A DNA stretch of 17,493 bases from Phycisphaerales bacterium UBA966 (GTDB lineage: Bacteria; Planctomycetota; Phycisphaerae; Phycisphaerales; SM1A02): assembly GCA_002292895.1 (NCBI GenBank), contig DBCE01000178.1:3018-20510 (forward strand). The letters run 5' to 3'. The notes below the pieces were generated by a model. That model was not told where the DNA came from. It did no database searches and saw nothing but the letters and a program-made list of their open reading frames with translations. The stretch's first letter is position 1, and each line of letters opens with the position of its first letter. The position numbers were made by a program, and so were the translations under genes. This document shows, one piece after another, positions 5,263-13,208 of the stretch.

Positions 5263-8200
5263 GTGCAGCCAATCGCCACCGTCGCCGCCGCCTTCCTCAT
5301 CGCCGTTTCGGCTTCCTATGCCGTTGCGGGCACGGTTGACCTGCCGCGCTATCCAGCAACCAGTCCGGACGGCAACGTCATCTTGTTCAGTTGGCGCGGT
5401 GATCTTTGGAAGTGCCCATCGACCGGCGGCGGCGCGCTGCGCCTGACCAGCAATCCTGCCAACGAAGGTCGCTCCGCGTTTAGTCCGGACGGAGCATCCA
5501 TTGTCTTTGACAGCGACCGCGACGGAGGTCGCAATCTCTTCATCATGAAGAGCGACGGCAGTGACGTTCGTCAGCTCACCTTCGGTGATTCGGCGGCAAT
5601 TCTCAGTGGCACTGGTGTCGATGGCACCGGTCGACCAGTGGCGTACTTCGAAAGCATGCGTGAAAGCGATCTCTACCGAGCAGCGCGGCCATACATGGTG
5701 CCACTCGCTGGTGGGTCGGTGGAGCGCGCATGCGATGCATTTGGTTCACACCCGATCGCAACCCGCAACGGTGCAACCGTGCTCTTTGAGCGTGGTAGTA
5801 GCGCCTGGTTCCGACGCGGCTATCAAGGTCCTGATCAGCGCGACGTGTGGACCTTTGATCGTGCTACCGGGCGATTTGCGCAGCTCACCGATTGGAAGGG
5901 CAATGACGGTTGGGCATTCCCAGCTGGCGAAGACATCATTTATCTCAGTGACCGCGGTAACGGCAAGAGCATCAATATCTGGCGTAAGAAATTCACGGCG
6001 CCTGCCACCGACCCGGGTACGCAACTCACGTCATTTGACGATGACGTGCGCGAAATTGCTGTGTCGACTGACGGCCGCGTTGCCATCTTTTCTAACTGGG
6101 ATTCGCTGTGGCGCCTGGACCTCGCCACGCCGGGTGCGCAGCCGATCAAAATTGCCATCCAGGCAGCGGAAGATGAGTCGGATCGCATTCGACCGCGCAG
6201 CGTTGGACGTGATGTCACCGAGGCACAGCTTTCGCCGGATGGCAAGACCATGGCTATGGTGGCGTACGGCGACGTCTACGTGAAGGGCGTTGAAGAACGC
6301 ACCCCGTTCGTCCGTGTGACCCGCACACCCGCGCGCGAACGCGACATCGCTTGGATGCCCGATGGCACCAAGCTGCTCTTCTCCAGTGATTCCGACGGCA
6401 ACGATTCGATCTACGAGGCAACCGTTGTGCAGACGCGCGGCGAAGTTCGCAGTGCGTTCAAGGACAAGGTCAACCCGAAGAAGGAAGAACCGAAGGCTGA
6501 ACCCGCCGCAGCGCCGGCCGCAGCACCCGCTACTGAACCCGTCACTGCGCCCGCACCAGCGGTCGTTGATCCTGCAGCGCCCGCACCGGTAGCAGCCACG
6601 CCTGTTGTCGAACCAGCCAAGACGGATGAACCGAAAGAGACGAACAAGGTCGACGACAAGAAGGATGACAAGAAGGACGAAAAGAAAGCGGACAAGAAGG
6701 ACGACAAGAAGGACGAGGGTGCTCGTTGGGCTGATGCTGTAAAGATTGAAGTGAAGCCGTTCATTGCACTTCCTGCACTGAGCGAGCGCGGTCCAAGCCC
6801 ATCACCGGACGGCAAGAAGGTGGCATACCGACGCGATCTCAACACCTTGGTGATCCGCGATGTCGCTACCGGCGAAGAGAAGGAGTTGCGCACCGGGTTC
6901 GATCAGTCGATTGACTGGCGTTGGAGCCCCGACAGCCGCATGTTGGCCATTCGCCAAGATGACGACAATTTCAATAGCGACATTTGGATCCAGCCCGCTG
7001 ACGGGAGTGCACCGGCGGTGAATATCTCGCGTCACCCGGACATGGATGTCAATCCGCGCTGGAGTTCTGACAGCAAGGTGCTCGCTTTTGGATCCACGCG
7101 CGTGGGAAACGATGGCGATGTGTACATGGTCTTCCTCGACAAGGACCTTGAGGGGATGCAGCGCTTCGAGCTGGATCAGTACTTCAAGGACGCAGCCGAA
7201 GCCGCCAAGAAGAAGGCAGCCGAGCGCAGCCCCAAGAAGCCGGAATCAAAGAAGGATGATTCCAAGAAGGATGAGTCCAAGAAAGACGAACCCAAGGGCG
7301 ACGATTCCAACAAGGATGATGCCAAGAAGGATGATGCCAAGAAGGACAAGAAGGATCCGCCCAAGCCGCTCGATCTTGATGACGCCTACATGCGTCTGCG
7401 GCGGCTCACCACGATGCCCGGAAACGAACTTGATCTTGAGATTTCCCCTGCGGGCGATCGCGTGTTCTTCATGGGCGGTACGGGCGAAGCCGCGGGATTG
7501 AATAGCGTGGCCTGGTCTGGTGGCGAAACCAAGAAGCTCGGCGCTGGTGGCAGCATTCAGCACATGTCGTTGGCGGGCGACAAGTTGGTGGTGGTCGGCA
7601 AGGGCGGCGCCAGTGTGGTGAACCTCCCGGCTGGCGACGCCAAAGCCATCGACCTGAGCGACACCGTGGAACTTGACTTGGCTGCGCAGAGCAACCAGAA
7701 GTTCCTGGAGATGGCCCGCACCATGGGGAGCGTTTTCTACAGCCCCACCATGAACGGTTGTGATTGGCCCAAGCTCACGACCAAGTGGTCCGCCCTTGCC
7801 AACAATGCGCGCACCGACGAAGAGTTTGATTATGTTGCAAATCGATTCCTTGGTGAACTGAATGCCAGTCACCTTGGCGTCCGCAGCCCTGGTTCGGAAG
7901 GGGCAGGGCGCTTGCCGGTTGGCCGCATTGGCGCGCGCACCGTCTTCGCTGAGGGTGGATTCCGCGTGGAAGAATTGCTGCGCGATGGTCCTGCCACAAA
8001 GGGACAGACGCCACTTGCAGTCGGCGACGTCATTGTTGCCGTGAATGGCGAAGTGGTGAAGCCTGGCGTTTCCATCGAAGACGTGTTCCGTGGCACCGCT
8101 GGCAAAGAGACCGTGGTTCGCGTGATGCGCGCACCAGCCCCCGGCGAACCGCGCATGGAACTGGATGCCATCGTGGTTCCCGGTTCAAGTGGGGAGATTC

Positions 8201-8835
8201 GTGAACTCACCTATCAAGACACGCTGCGTCGCGCCCGCGAGACGGTGACGCGGCTCTCCAATGGCCGCATCGGCTATCTGCATATTGCGGCCATGGACCA
8301 AGCTTCGCTTGATGTCTACGAGCGTGACTTGTATGCCCAGGCGGACGGCAAGGACGGCTTGATCATTGACGTGCGCAACAACGGCGGCGGGTCAACAGCT
8401 GATCGCCTGCTTAGTTCCATCATGGTGCAGCCGCACGCCTACACCGTGCCGCGCGGTGCGGATCCGGCCAAGAAGGGTCACTACCCCGTGGATCGGTTGT
8501 TCATCCAGCGCTACTCGTTGCCGATCGACATGCTGTGCAATGAGAAGAGTTTCTCGAATGCGGAAATCACCGCGCACGCCTTCAAGACGTTGAAGCGCGG
8601 GACACTGGTGGGCACACAGACCTATGGAGGCGTCATTTCTACTGGCAGTACCTCGCTCATCGATGGCACCACCGTACGTACGCCGTTCCGTGGTTGGTAC
8701 TTACCAGATGGAACCGACATGGAGCAGCATGGCGCCATGCCGGACATTGTGGTTCCGCAGACTGCAGAAGACGAGAGTGCGTCCCGCGATACTCAACTCG
8801 AAACCGCGGTCGCCGATCTGCTGAAGCGACTGTAA
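5263..8835 (+). CDS. Exported tricorn-like S41 serine protease with beta-propeller, PDZ and two Lys/Asp-rich inserts
   Basis: The 1190-residue protein matches the tricorn protease layout (archaeal tricorn is about 1070 residues) plus inserts. The GTG start is supported by AAGGAG at a 6-nt spacing. Residues 1-22 form a hydrophobic export signal with a likely cleavage after AVA, though it lacks a basic n-region. WD40/PD40-like propeller repeats follow: recurring SPDG, with LTSNPANEG, LTFGDS and LTDWKGND-type blades. An Ala/Pro then Lys/Asp insert lies at about 400-486 and a second Lys/Asp/Ser insert at about 647-702. The C-terminal half has the tricorn core domain ending in LGELNASHLGV, a PDZ domain at about 890-970, and the S41 catalytic domain to the end. 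The tricorn-type tetrad appears intact: S869-H870, nucleophile S1098 (NEKSFSNAE) and E1154 (DMEQHGAMPD). GVIS-TGS replaces the Lys motif of CtpA-type enzymes. It probably cleaves peptides in the periplasm-like space. No partner gene follows; it converges on sucB 46 bp away. Confidence 0.92.
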   Translation: MQPIATVAAAFLIAVSASYAVAGTVDLPRYPATSPDGNVILFSWRGDLWKCPSTGGGALRLTSNPANEGRSAFSPDGASIVFDSDRDGGRNLFIMKSDGSDVRQLTFGDSAAILSGTGVDGTGRPVAYFESMRESDLYRAARPYMVPLAGGSVERACDAFGSHPIATRNGATVLFERGSSAWFRRGYQGPDQRDVWTFDRATGRFAQLTDWKGNDGWAFPAGEDIIYLSDRGNGKSINIWRKKFTAPATDPGTQLTSFDDDVREIAVSTDGRVAIFSNWDSLWRLDLATPGAQPIKIAIQAAEDESDRIRPRSVGRDVTEAQLSPDGKTMAMVAYGDVYVKGVEERTPFVRVTRTPARERDIAWMPDGTKLLFSSDSDGNDSIYEATVVQTRGEVRSAFKDKVNPKKEEPKAEPAAAPAAAPATEPVTAPAPAVVDPAAPAPVAATPVVEPAKTDEPKETNKVDDKKDDKKDEKKADKKDDKKDEGARWADAVKIEVKPFIALPALSERGPSPSPDGKKVAYRRDLNTLVIRDVATGEEKELRTGFDQSIDWRWSPDSRMLAIRQDDDNFNSDIWIQPADGSAPAVNISRHPDMDVNPRWSSDSKVLAFGSTRVGNDGDVYMVFLDKDLEGMQRFELDQYFKDAAEAAKKKAAERSPKKPESKKDDSKKDESKKDEPKGDDSNKDDAKKDDAKKDKKDPPKPLDLDDAYMRLRRLTTMPGNELDLEISPAGDRVFFMGGTGEAAGLNSVAWSGGETKKLGAGGSIQHMSLAGDKLVVVGKGGASVVNLPAGDAKAIDLSDTVELDLAAQSNQKFLEMARTMGSVFYSPTMNGCDWPKLTTKWSALANNARTDEEFDYVANRFLGELNASHLGVRSPGSEGAGRLPVGRIGARTVFAEGGFRVEELLRDGPATKGQTPLAVGDVIVAVNGEVVKPGVSIEDVFRGTAGKETVVRVMRAPAPGEPRMELDAIVVPGSSGEIRELTYQDTLRRARETVTRLSNGRIGYLHIAAMDQASLDVYERDLYAQADGKDGLIIDVRNNGGGSTADRLLSSIMVQPHAYTVPRGADPAKKGHYPVDRLFIQRYSLPIDMLCNEKSFSNAEITAHAFKTLKRGTLVGTQTYGGVISTGSTSLIDGTTVRTPFRGWYLPDGTDMEQHGAMPDIVVPQTAEDESASRDTQLETAVADLLKRL
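6652..6717 (+). repeat. 12-bp tandem repeat encoding DDKK units (insert 1 of the protease)
   Basis: Five consecutive 12-bp units, variants of GACGACAAGAAG, run from 6652 to 6711, followed by the half unit GACGAG. They encode DDKK, DDKK, DEKK, ADKK, DDKK, DE from residue 464 onward. The tract is almost pure purine on the coding strand apart from C/T in GAC/GAT. It follows an Ala/Pro-rich stretch (about 407-450). Confidence 0.85.
7252..7341 (+). repeat. 15-bp tandem repeat encoding KDD(S/A)K units (insert 2 of the protease)
   Basis: Six in-frame 15-bp units: AAGGATGATTCCAAG, AAGGATGAGTCCAAG, AAAGACGAACCCAAG, GGCGACGATTCCAAC, and two identical copies of AAGGATGATGCCAAG at 7312-7326 and 7327-7341. 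They encode KDDSK, KDESK, KDEPK, GDDSN, KDDAK, KDDAK. The identical last pair suggests recent duplication by slippage. Confidence 0.9.
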
Positions 8836-8881
8836 ATCACAGCAACTTCATCCAGCAATGGACGGCGGCTTCGCTATTCGC

Positions 8882-10162
8882 TTAGTCCAGGAGCAGTCGT
8901 TCAGGCTTCTCGATGCAGTCCTTGATGTGCACTAGGAAGCTCACCGCTTCCGCGCCGTCAATGATGCGGTGGTCGTAACTGAGTGCCAAGTACATCATCG
9001 GTCGCAGGGCGATCTGCCCTGGGTTGCGCGGGTCTTCCACCGGTCGCTTCTTGATGGTGTGCATACCCAGAATGGCGCTCTGCGGTGCATTCAGGATCGG
9101 CGTCGACATCAAGCTGCCGTAGATACCGCCGTTGGTGATGGTGAAGGTGCCGCCGGTCATCTCATCAACCGTGAGCTTGCCTTCGCGCGCCTTTCCTGCA
9201 AATCCGCGGATCGCCAGTTCAATCTCCGCAAAGCTCAAGAGCTCCGCATTGCGAAGCACCGGTACCACCAAGCCGCGGTCGGTACCGACTGCGATCGAAA
9301 CATCAGCGTAATCGTGGTACTCAATCTCATCGAGCGAGATGTACGCGTTGACCTTCGGGAAGCGCTTCAGCGCACTGCAACACGCTTTCACAAAGAAGCT
9401 CATGAAGCCCAGGCTCACACCGTGGTGCTTCTCAAAGCTTTCCTTGTGTTCTGAGCGCAGACGCATGACTTCGGTCATGTCGCACTCGTTGAAGGTGGTG
9501 AGCATCGCAGCGGTGTGTTGTGCTTGGACAAGGCGTTCCGCGATTCGCTGCCTGATCTTTGGCATCTTCTCGCGTCGAACGCCGCGTGCGCCGGCAACGG
9601 CCATCGGCATGGCAACCGCTGGCACGGGCTTCACGGGATTGGCAATCGTCGACACGGCCGTCGCGGCGCGCTCAACATCCGCCATCACGATTCGCCCGGA
9701 CGTTCCACTACCAGTGACTTTCGCAAGGTCGACGCCCTTATCGGCAGCAACCTTCTTGGCGAGCGAGGAGGCCTTCTTGCCATCCACCGGATCTGCAACG
9801 ACTGCAGCACTCACTGGTGCCGCCGCTGCTGGCGCCTTGCTTGCGGCGCTCGCCGGGCTGGCCGCGCTGGCTGCATTGCCCGCGCCTGCCGCATTGCCCG
9901 CGCCTCCCTTGGCACCCGCTGGCTTTGCCGCCGCAGTGTCGATCGCCCCAATCGGCGCTCCCACCTTCTGCTCGGCGCCAGACTGCACCTTGACGCGCAG
10001 TACGCCCGCCGCGGGCGCGCGCACTTCCAGGGTTGCCTTGTCGCTTTCAATGTCGACCAAGACCTCATCGGTCTCCACCCAGTCGCCGTCATGCTTATGC
10101 CATTGACCGAGCGTGACTTCAGTGATCGATTCGCCAGGGCTCGGAACCATGATGTCCAACAT
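8882..10162 (-). CDS. sucB: Dihydrolipoyllysine succinyltransferase, E2 of 2-oxoglutarate dehydrogenase
   Basis: E2 transfers the succinyl group from E1-bound TPP through its lipoyl arm to CoA, forming the core of the 2-oxoglutarate dehydrogenase complex in the TCA cycle. From the ATG at 10162 the protein has 426 residues. That start has GGAG at a 6-nt spacing and gives the usual opening (MLDIMVPSPGESI). Longer starts at 10174 and 10195 are possible but unsupported. The lipoyl domain is at 1-75 with the lipoylated K42 in DIESDKATLEV. An Ala/Gly-rich flexible linker spans about 76-128. The peripheral subunit-binding domain is at about 130-166. The catalytic domain fills the C-terminal half, with the CAT-family motif SYDHRIIDG (H398 and D402). 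The succinyl specificity is inferred mainly from the adjacent sucA, 51 bp upstream. No lpd (E3) gene is in the window. The gene ends 46 bp from the convergent protease gene. Confidence 0.94.
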   Translation of the reverse strand: MLDIMVPSPGESITEVTLGQWHKHDGDWVETDEVLVDIESDKATLEVRAPAAGVLRVKVQSGAEQKVGAPIGAIDTAAAKPAGAKGGAGNAAGAGNAASAASPASAASKAPAAAAPVSAAVVADPVDGKKASSLAKKVAADKGVDLAKVTGSGTSGRIVMADVERAATAVSTIANPVKPVPAVAMPMAVAGARGVRREKMPKIRQRIAERLVQAQHTAAMLTTFNECDMTEVMRLRSEHKESFEKHHGVSLGFMSFFVKACCSALKRFPKVNAYISLDEIEYHDYADVSIAVGTDRGLVVPVLRNAELLSFAEIELAIRGFAGKAREGKLTVDEMTGGTFTITNGGIYGSLMSTPILNAPQSAILGMHTIKKRPVEDPRNPGQIALRPMMYLALSYDHRIIDGAEAVSFLVHIKDCIEKPERLLLD

Positions 10163-10168
10163 GTCGTT

Positions 10169-10187
10169 CTCCATGCGCGTTGCGCGC
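10169..10187 (-). promoter_or_regulatory. sucA-sucB intercistronic hairpin and sucB Shine-Dalgarno
   Basis: In the 51-nt gap between sucA and sucB, GCGCG (10175-10179) can pair with CGCGC (10183-10187) around a 3-nt loop. Just downstream on the minus strand, GGAG (10169-10172) lies 6 nt before the sucB ATG at 10162. The Shine-Dalgarno sets the start. The hairpin is short and may only separate the cistrons. Confidence 0.4.
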
Positions 10188-10213
10188 GGTGTCATTCTTC
10201 CGAAACGAACGGA

Positions 10214-13102
10214 TTAGCGTGCGCTCCGGCCTTTGCCCGATGAGGGATTCTGCGTTGCGGCGGACGTACTGCCCGCGCTGTCCTTGTTTCCAACCGTACC
10301 ACCCGCGGGAGCACCCACGGCGGTAGCCACAATCTTTGCTTGTTCCTTGGCATGGCGCTTCGTGCTGCCGACAGCCGAGCTCGATTGAGCTGGTCGCCCA
10401 ACATACGAAGGCGTGCAGCCAAGATGCGTCAAGAACTTGCCGAGCATTGCCTGCCATGCGCCGCAATTTTCGGGCTCTTCTTGCGCCCACACAATTTCGG
10501 CGCCGCGGTACTTCGCTACTTGCGCACGAATCTCCTCAGCAGGGAACGGAGTCAATTGCTCAACGCGCACAATCGCCACCGTGTTGTTGCCACTTTCAGT
10601 CCGCTGCGCATCAAGCTCGTAGAACAGTTTGCCAGTGCAGAACACCAGCTTCTTCACGCGCGCCGGATCCGGCTTGGTGGGGTCGCCAATGACCGTCTGG
10701 AACTGCCCGTGCGTGAACTCAGCCATTGGGCTTTGCGCAGTCGGCAGTCGCAACATGCTCTTCGGAGTCATCACCACCAGCGGCTTGCGGAAGCTGCGCT
10801 TCATCTGCCGTCGTAACACATGGAACATCTGTGCGGTGGTCGAGGGGTACACCACTTGAATGTTCTCATCGGTGGACTGTTGCAGGAATCGCTCCATGCG
10901 ACCGCTGGAATGCTCAGGGCCCTGGCCTTCATAGCCGTGCGGCAAGAACATCGTCAGTCCGGACGAGCGGAACCACTTGGACTCCGCAGCCACAACGAAC
11001 TGATCAAAGATCACCTGCGCGCCGTTGGCAAAGTCTCCAAACTGCGCTTCCCAAATCACCAGCGCATGCGGATCCACCAGGGAGTACCCGTATTCGAATC
11101 CAACACACGCGCACTCGGTGAGCGGGGAGTTGAACATCTCAAAGCGCCCCTTGGCTCCCTTGAGGTGCTTGAGTGCCATCCACTCTTCGCCGGTCTCTTG
11201 ATCAAAAATCGCCGCGTGTCGGTGGCTGAATGTGCCACGCTTGACATCTTGACCCGTGATGCGAATGGTGTCGCCCTCTTCCACCAGCGAGCCGTAGGCC
11301 AGCAACTCCGCTAGCGCCCACTCCACACCACCATCCTCAACAGACGCACGCGACTGCACGCCCTTGGCAACGGTCTTGTGCGCTGCAAATCCCTCTGGAA
11401 TCACAGCGAGTTGCGTGGCAAGTCCTTTGAGTACGCGGGCAGAGACGCCAGTTTCCACTGGGTCATCGTTCCACGTTCCGGTCATCCCCTTCCATGCACC
11501 TTCGAACGGAGCATGTCCGGGCTCCATCGGCTTCGCCTTGGCGCGCTGTTGCGCAGCGTCAAGCGACGCAAAGAGCGCCTTGGTCTGATTGTCCAATTCA
11601 TCAGCACCGATCACGCCCTCAGCCACCAATTGCTCGGCGTACCGCGCCGCGACCGGCTTGCTGCTGCGCACTCGGCGGTACAAGAGCGGCTGCGTGAAGT
11701 TGGGCTCATCCGTTTCGTTGTGCCCGTTCTTGCGCCAGCACCACATATCGATAAACACGTCCTCGCCGAATGTGCTGCGCCACTCTGACGCAAGGCGCGC
11801 TACAAAGTCGCATGCTTCGGCGTCGCCACCATTCACATGGAACACCGGTGCTTCAACCATCTTGGCAACGTTGGTGCAGTACGGACCCATGTAGGAGTCA
11901 CTGCTGTCGGTGGTGAAGCCAACTTGATTGTTGATGACCACATGCACCGTGCCGCCTACGTCATAGCCAACTAGGCCGGCCATGTTGAGCGTCTCTGCGA
12001 CTACGCCCTGACCGGGCAGCGCCGCATCTCCATGGAGAAGAATTGGTAGCACCTTGGCAATGCCATCAGCCAGCGAGCGAGTCCGCTCTTGCCGCGCGCG
12101 AGTTCGTCCGGTAGCAACTGGTCCAACAAACTCCAAGTGACTGGGGTTCGGGCAGAGCGAAACGCGCACGGAACCGCCATCAGCGGTCTTGTACGGCCCC
12201 GAGAAACCTTGGTGGTACTTCACATCGCCGCCACCATGTTCAAAGTGTGGGCTCCATGCTTCTTCAAACTCAGTGAAGATCATTTCTGCAGGCTTGCCAG
12301 CAACATTGTGCAAGACGTTCACGCGTCCGCGATGCGCCATGCCAAGCACGCATTCTTCGGCACCAGCGCGCACGGCTCCCGTGAGCACCGCATCAAGGAC
12401 AACCAGCAGCGATTCGCCGCCTTCCAGACCAAATCGCTTCTTACCGATGAACCGCGTTGCCAGGAAATTCTCTAGTCCGTCTGCGGCGACCAATTTCTCC
12501 AAGATGCGCGTGCGTGCAGCAGCTCCGCCGGGCGGTGATCGCAACGCAAGCGTCTCCATGCGCTCAGCAATCCATGAGCGCTTGCGTGGGCAAGCGATGA
12601 ATCCAAACTCCGCACCAATGTTGCCGCAGTATGCGCTTTGCAGGAACTCAATGATCTCGGAGAGCGTTGCACGCGGACCCATGGGCAGCGTGCCGGTATC
12701 GAAGGTCGTGGTCAGGTCATTGCCGGTCAGACCAAACGCCGAGAGTGCCAACTCCTGCGGCTTGGGGCGCACGGTGCCCAGTGGGTCAAGCGTTGCGCCA
12801 AGATGACCAAGGCGTCGATACGCATCAATCAGCGCTTGCACCTTCGGCTGCGCGGAATGGCTTGTACCTGCGGCATCAGTGCCAGCAGCGGCGCTTGCGC
12901 CCGCTGTGGGCTTGGCTGGTCGGTCCAGGCCAAGCTCGAAACCCAGGAAGAACTGGTTCCACGAATCACCAACAGACCCGGCATCACGCAGCCACGCGGC
13001 GTGCATCTGTTCGATGTATTCCGGAGACCACGCGTTCACCGCGCGACCAGTGGAAGCGAGGGGCGAGTGGGGGGTTTGGCCGTGTCCCGAACTATCTGAC
13101 AT
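10214..13102 (-). CDS. sucA: 2-oxoglutarate dehydrogenase E1 component
   Basis: This TPP-dependent decarboxylase/dehydrogenase takes 2-oxoglutarate to a succinyl group on the lipoyl arm of SucB. The product is 962 residues from the ATG at 13102; the family is about 930. AGGAG lies 11 nt before that ATG. A second in-frame ATG at 13129 would add 9 residues and has no better site. The N-terminal motif AWSPEYIEQMHAAWLRD...SWNQFF is the E1o/SucB-binding opening. LGMAHRGRVNVLHNV and the TPP-region motif HGDAALPGQGVVAETLNM (about 357-374) are present. NNQVGFTTDSSDS and, in the C-terminal transketolase-like half, HGYEGQGPEHSSGRMERFLQ are also seen. The expected ending YVGRPAQSSSAVGSTKRHAKEQ is followed by an unusual low-complexity tail of about 40 residues, rich in Gly, Ser, Ala and Thr. 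sucB follows 51 bp downstream. A TATAAT hexamer precedes the gene. Confidence 0.96.
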   Translation of the reverse strand: MSDSSGHGQTPHSPLASTGRAVNAWSPEYIEQMHAAWLRDAGSVGDSWNQFFLGFELGLDRPAKPTAGASAAAGTDAAGTSHSAQPKVQALIDAYRRLGHLGATLDPLGTVRPKPQELALSAFGLTGNDLTTTFDTGTLPMGPRATLSEIIEFLQSAYCGNIGAEFGFIACPRKRSWIAERMETLALRSPPGGAAARTRILEKLVAADGLENFLATRFIGKKRFGLEGGESLLVVLDAVLTGAVRAGAEECVLGMAHRGRVNVLHNVAGKPAEMIFTEFEEAWSPHFEHGGGDVKYHQGFSGPYKTADGGSVRVSLCPNPSHLEFVGPVATGRTRARQERTRSLADGIAKVLPILLHGDAALPGQGVVAETLNMAGLVGYDVGGTVHVVINNQVGFTTDSSDSYMGPYCTNVAKMVEAPVFHVNGGDAEACDFVARLASEWRSTFGEDVFIDMWCWRKNGHNETDEPNFTQPLLYRRVRSSKPVAARYAEQLVAEGVIGADELDNQTKALFASLDAAQQRAKAKPMEPGHAPFEGAWKGMTGTWNDDPVETGVSARVLKGLATQLAVIPEGFAAHKTVAKGVQSRASVEDGGVEWALAELLAYGSLVEEGDTIRITGQDVKRGTFSHRHAAIFDQETGEEWMALKHLKGAKGRFEMFNSPLTECACVGFEYGYSLVDPHALVIWEAQFGDFANGAQVIFDQFVVAAESKWFRSSGLTMFLPHGYEGQGPEHSSGRMERFLQQSTDENIQVVYPSTTAQMFHVLRRQMKRSFRKPLVVMTPKSMLRLPTAQSPMAEFTHGQFQTVIGDPTKPDPARVKKLVFCTGKLFYELDAQRTESGNNTVAIVRVEQLTPFPAEEIRAQVAKYRGAEIVWAQEEPENCGAWQAMLGKFLTHLGCTPSYVGRPAQSSSAVGSTKRHAKEQAKIVATAVGAPAGGTVGNKDSAGSTSAATQNPSSGKGRSAR

Positions 13103-13113
13103 GGTGTCGCGCG

Positions 13114-13118
13114 CTCCT
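13114..13118 (-). promoter_or_regulatory. Probable Shine-Dalgarno of sucA
   Basis: AGGAG on the minus strand, with an 11-nt spacer to the ATG at 13102. The spacing is long. It lies inside the coding frame if the upstream ATG at 13129 were used, which favours 13102. Confidence 0.4.
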
Positions 13119-13157
13119 AGATGTGCCATCGCAGCTCGCGATGCGCAAAGTCCAACG

Positions 13158-13163
13158 ATTATA
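13158..13163 (-). promoter_or_regulatory. Candidate -10 element of the sucAB promoter
   Basis: A perfect TATAAT on the minus strand, in the 106-bp gap between the priA stop and the sucA start. The 17-bp-spaced upstream hexamer (GTCCGG) does not resemble TTGACA. Transcription would begin near 13150, leaving a leader of about 48 nt before the ATG at 13102. This suggests sucAB can be expressed apart from carA-priA. A perfect -10 in high-GC DNA is notable, but the lack of a -35 keeps confidence moderate. Confidence 0.45.
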
Positions 13164-13208
13164 GGGTAAACGTCGCTTTCCCGGACGCCTAAATCGCCGT
13201 GCGTCTAC

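Noticed and set aside
4868..5300. Short minus-strand frames of 69 and 73 codons in the divergent gap
   Set aside because: They lack a ribosome-binding site and a plausible composition, and one overlaps the start of the protease gene.
7252..7341. CRISPR-like array in the regularly spaced repeats
   Set aside because: The 15-bp units are directly adjacent without spacers, in frame, and encode a charged loop.
9339..10243. Ala-rich plus-strand frames (255 and 242 codons) opposite sucB
   Set aside because: They are shadows of the Ala/Gly linker and catalytic domain of SucB.
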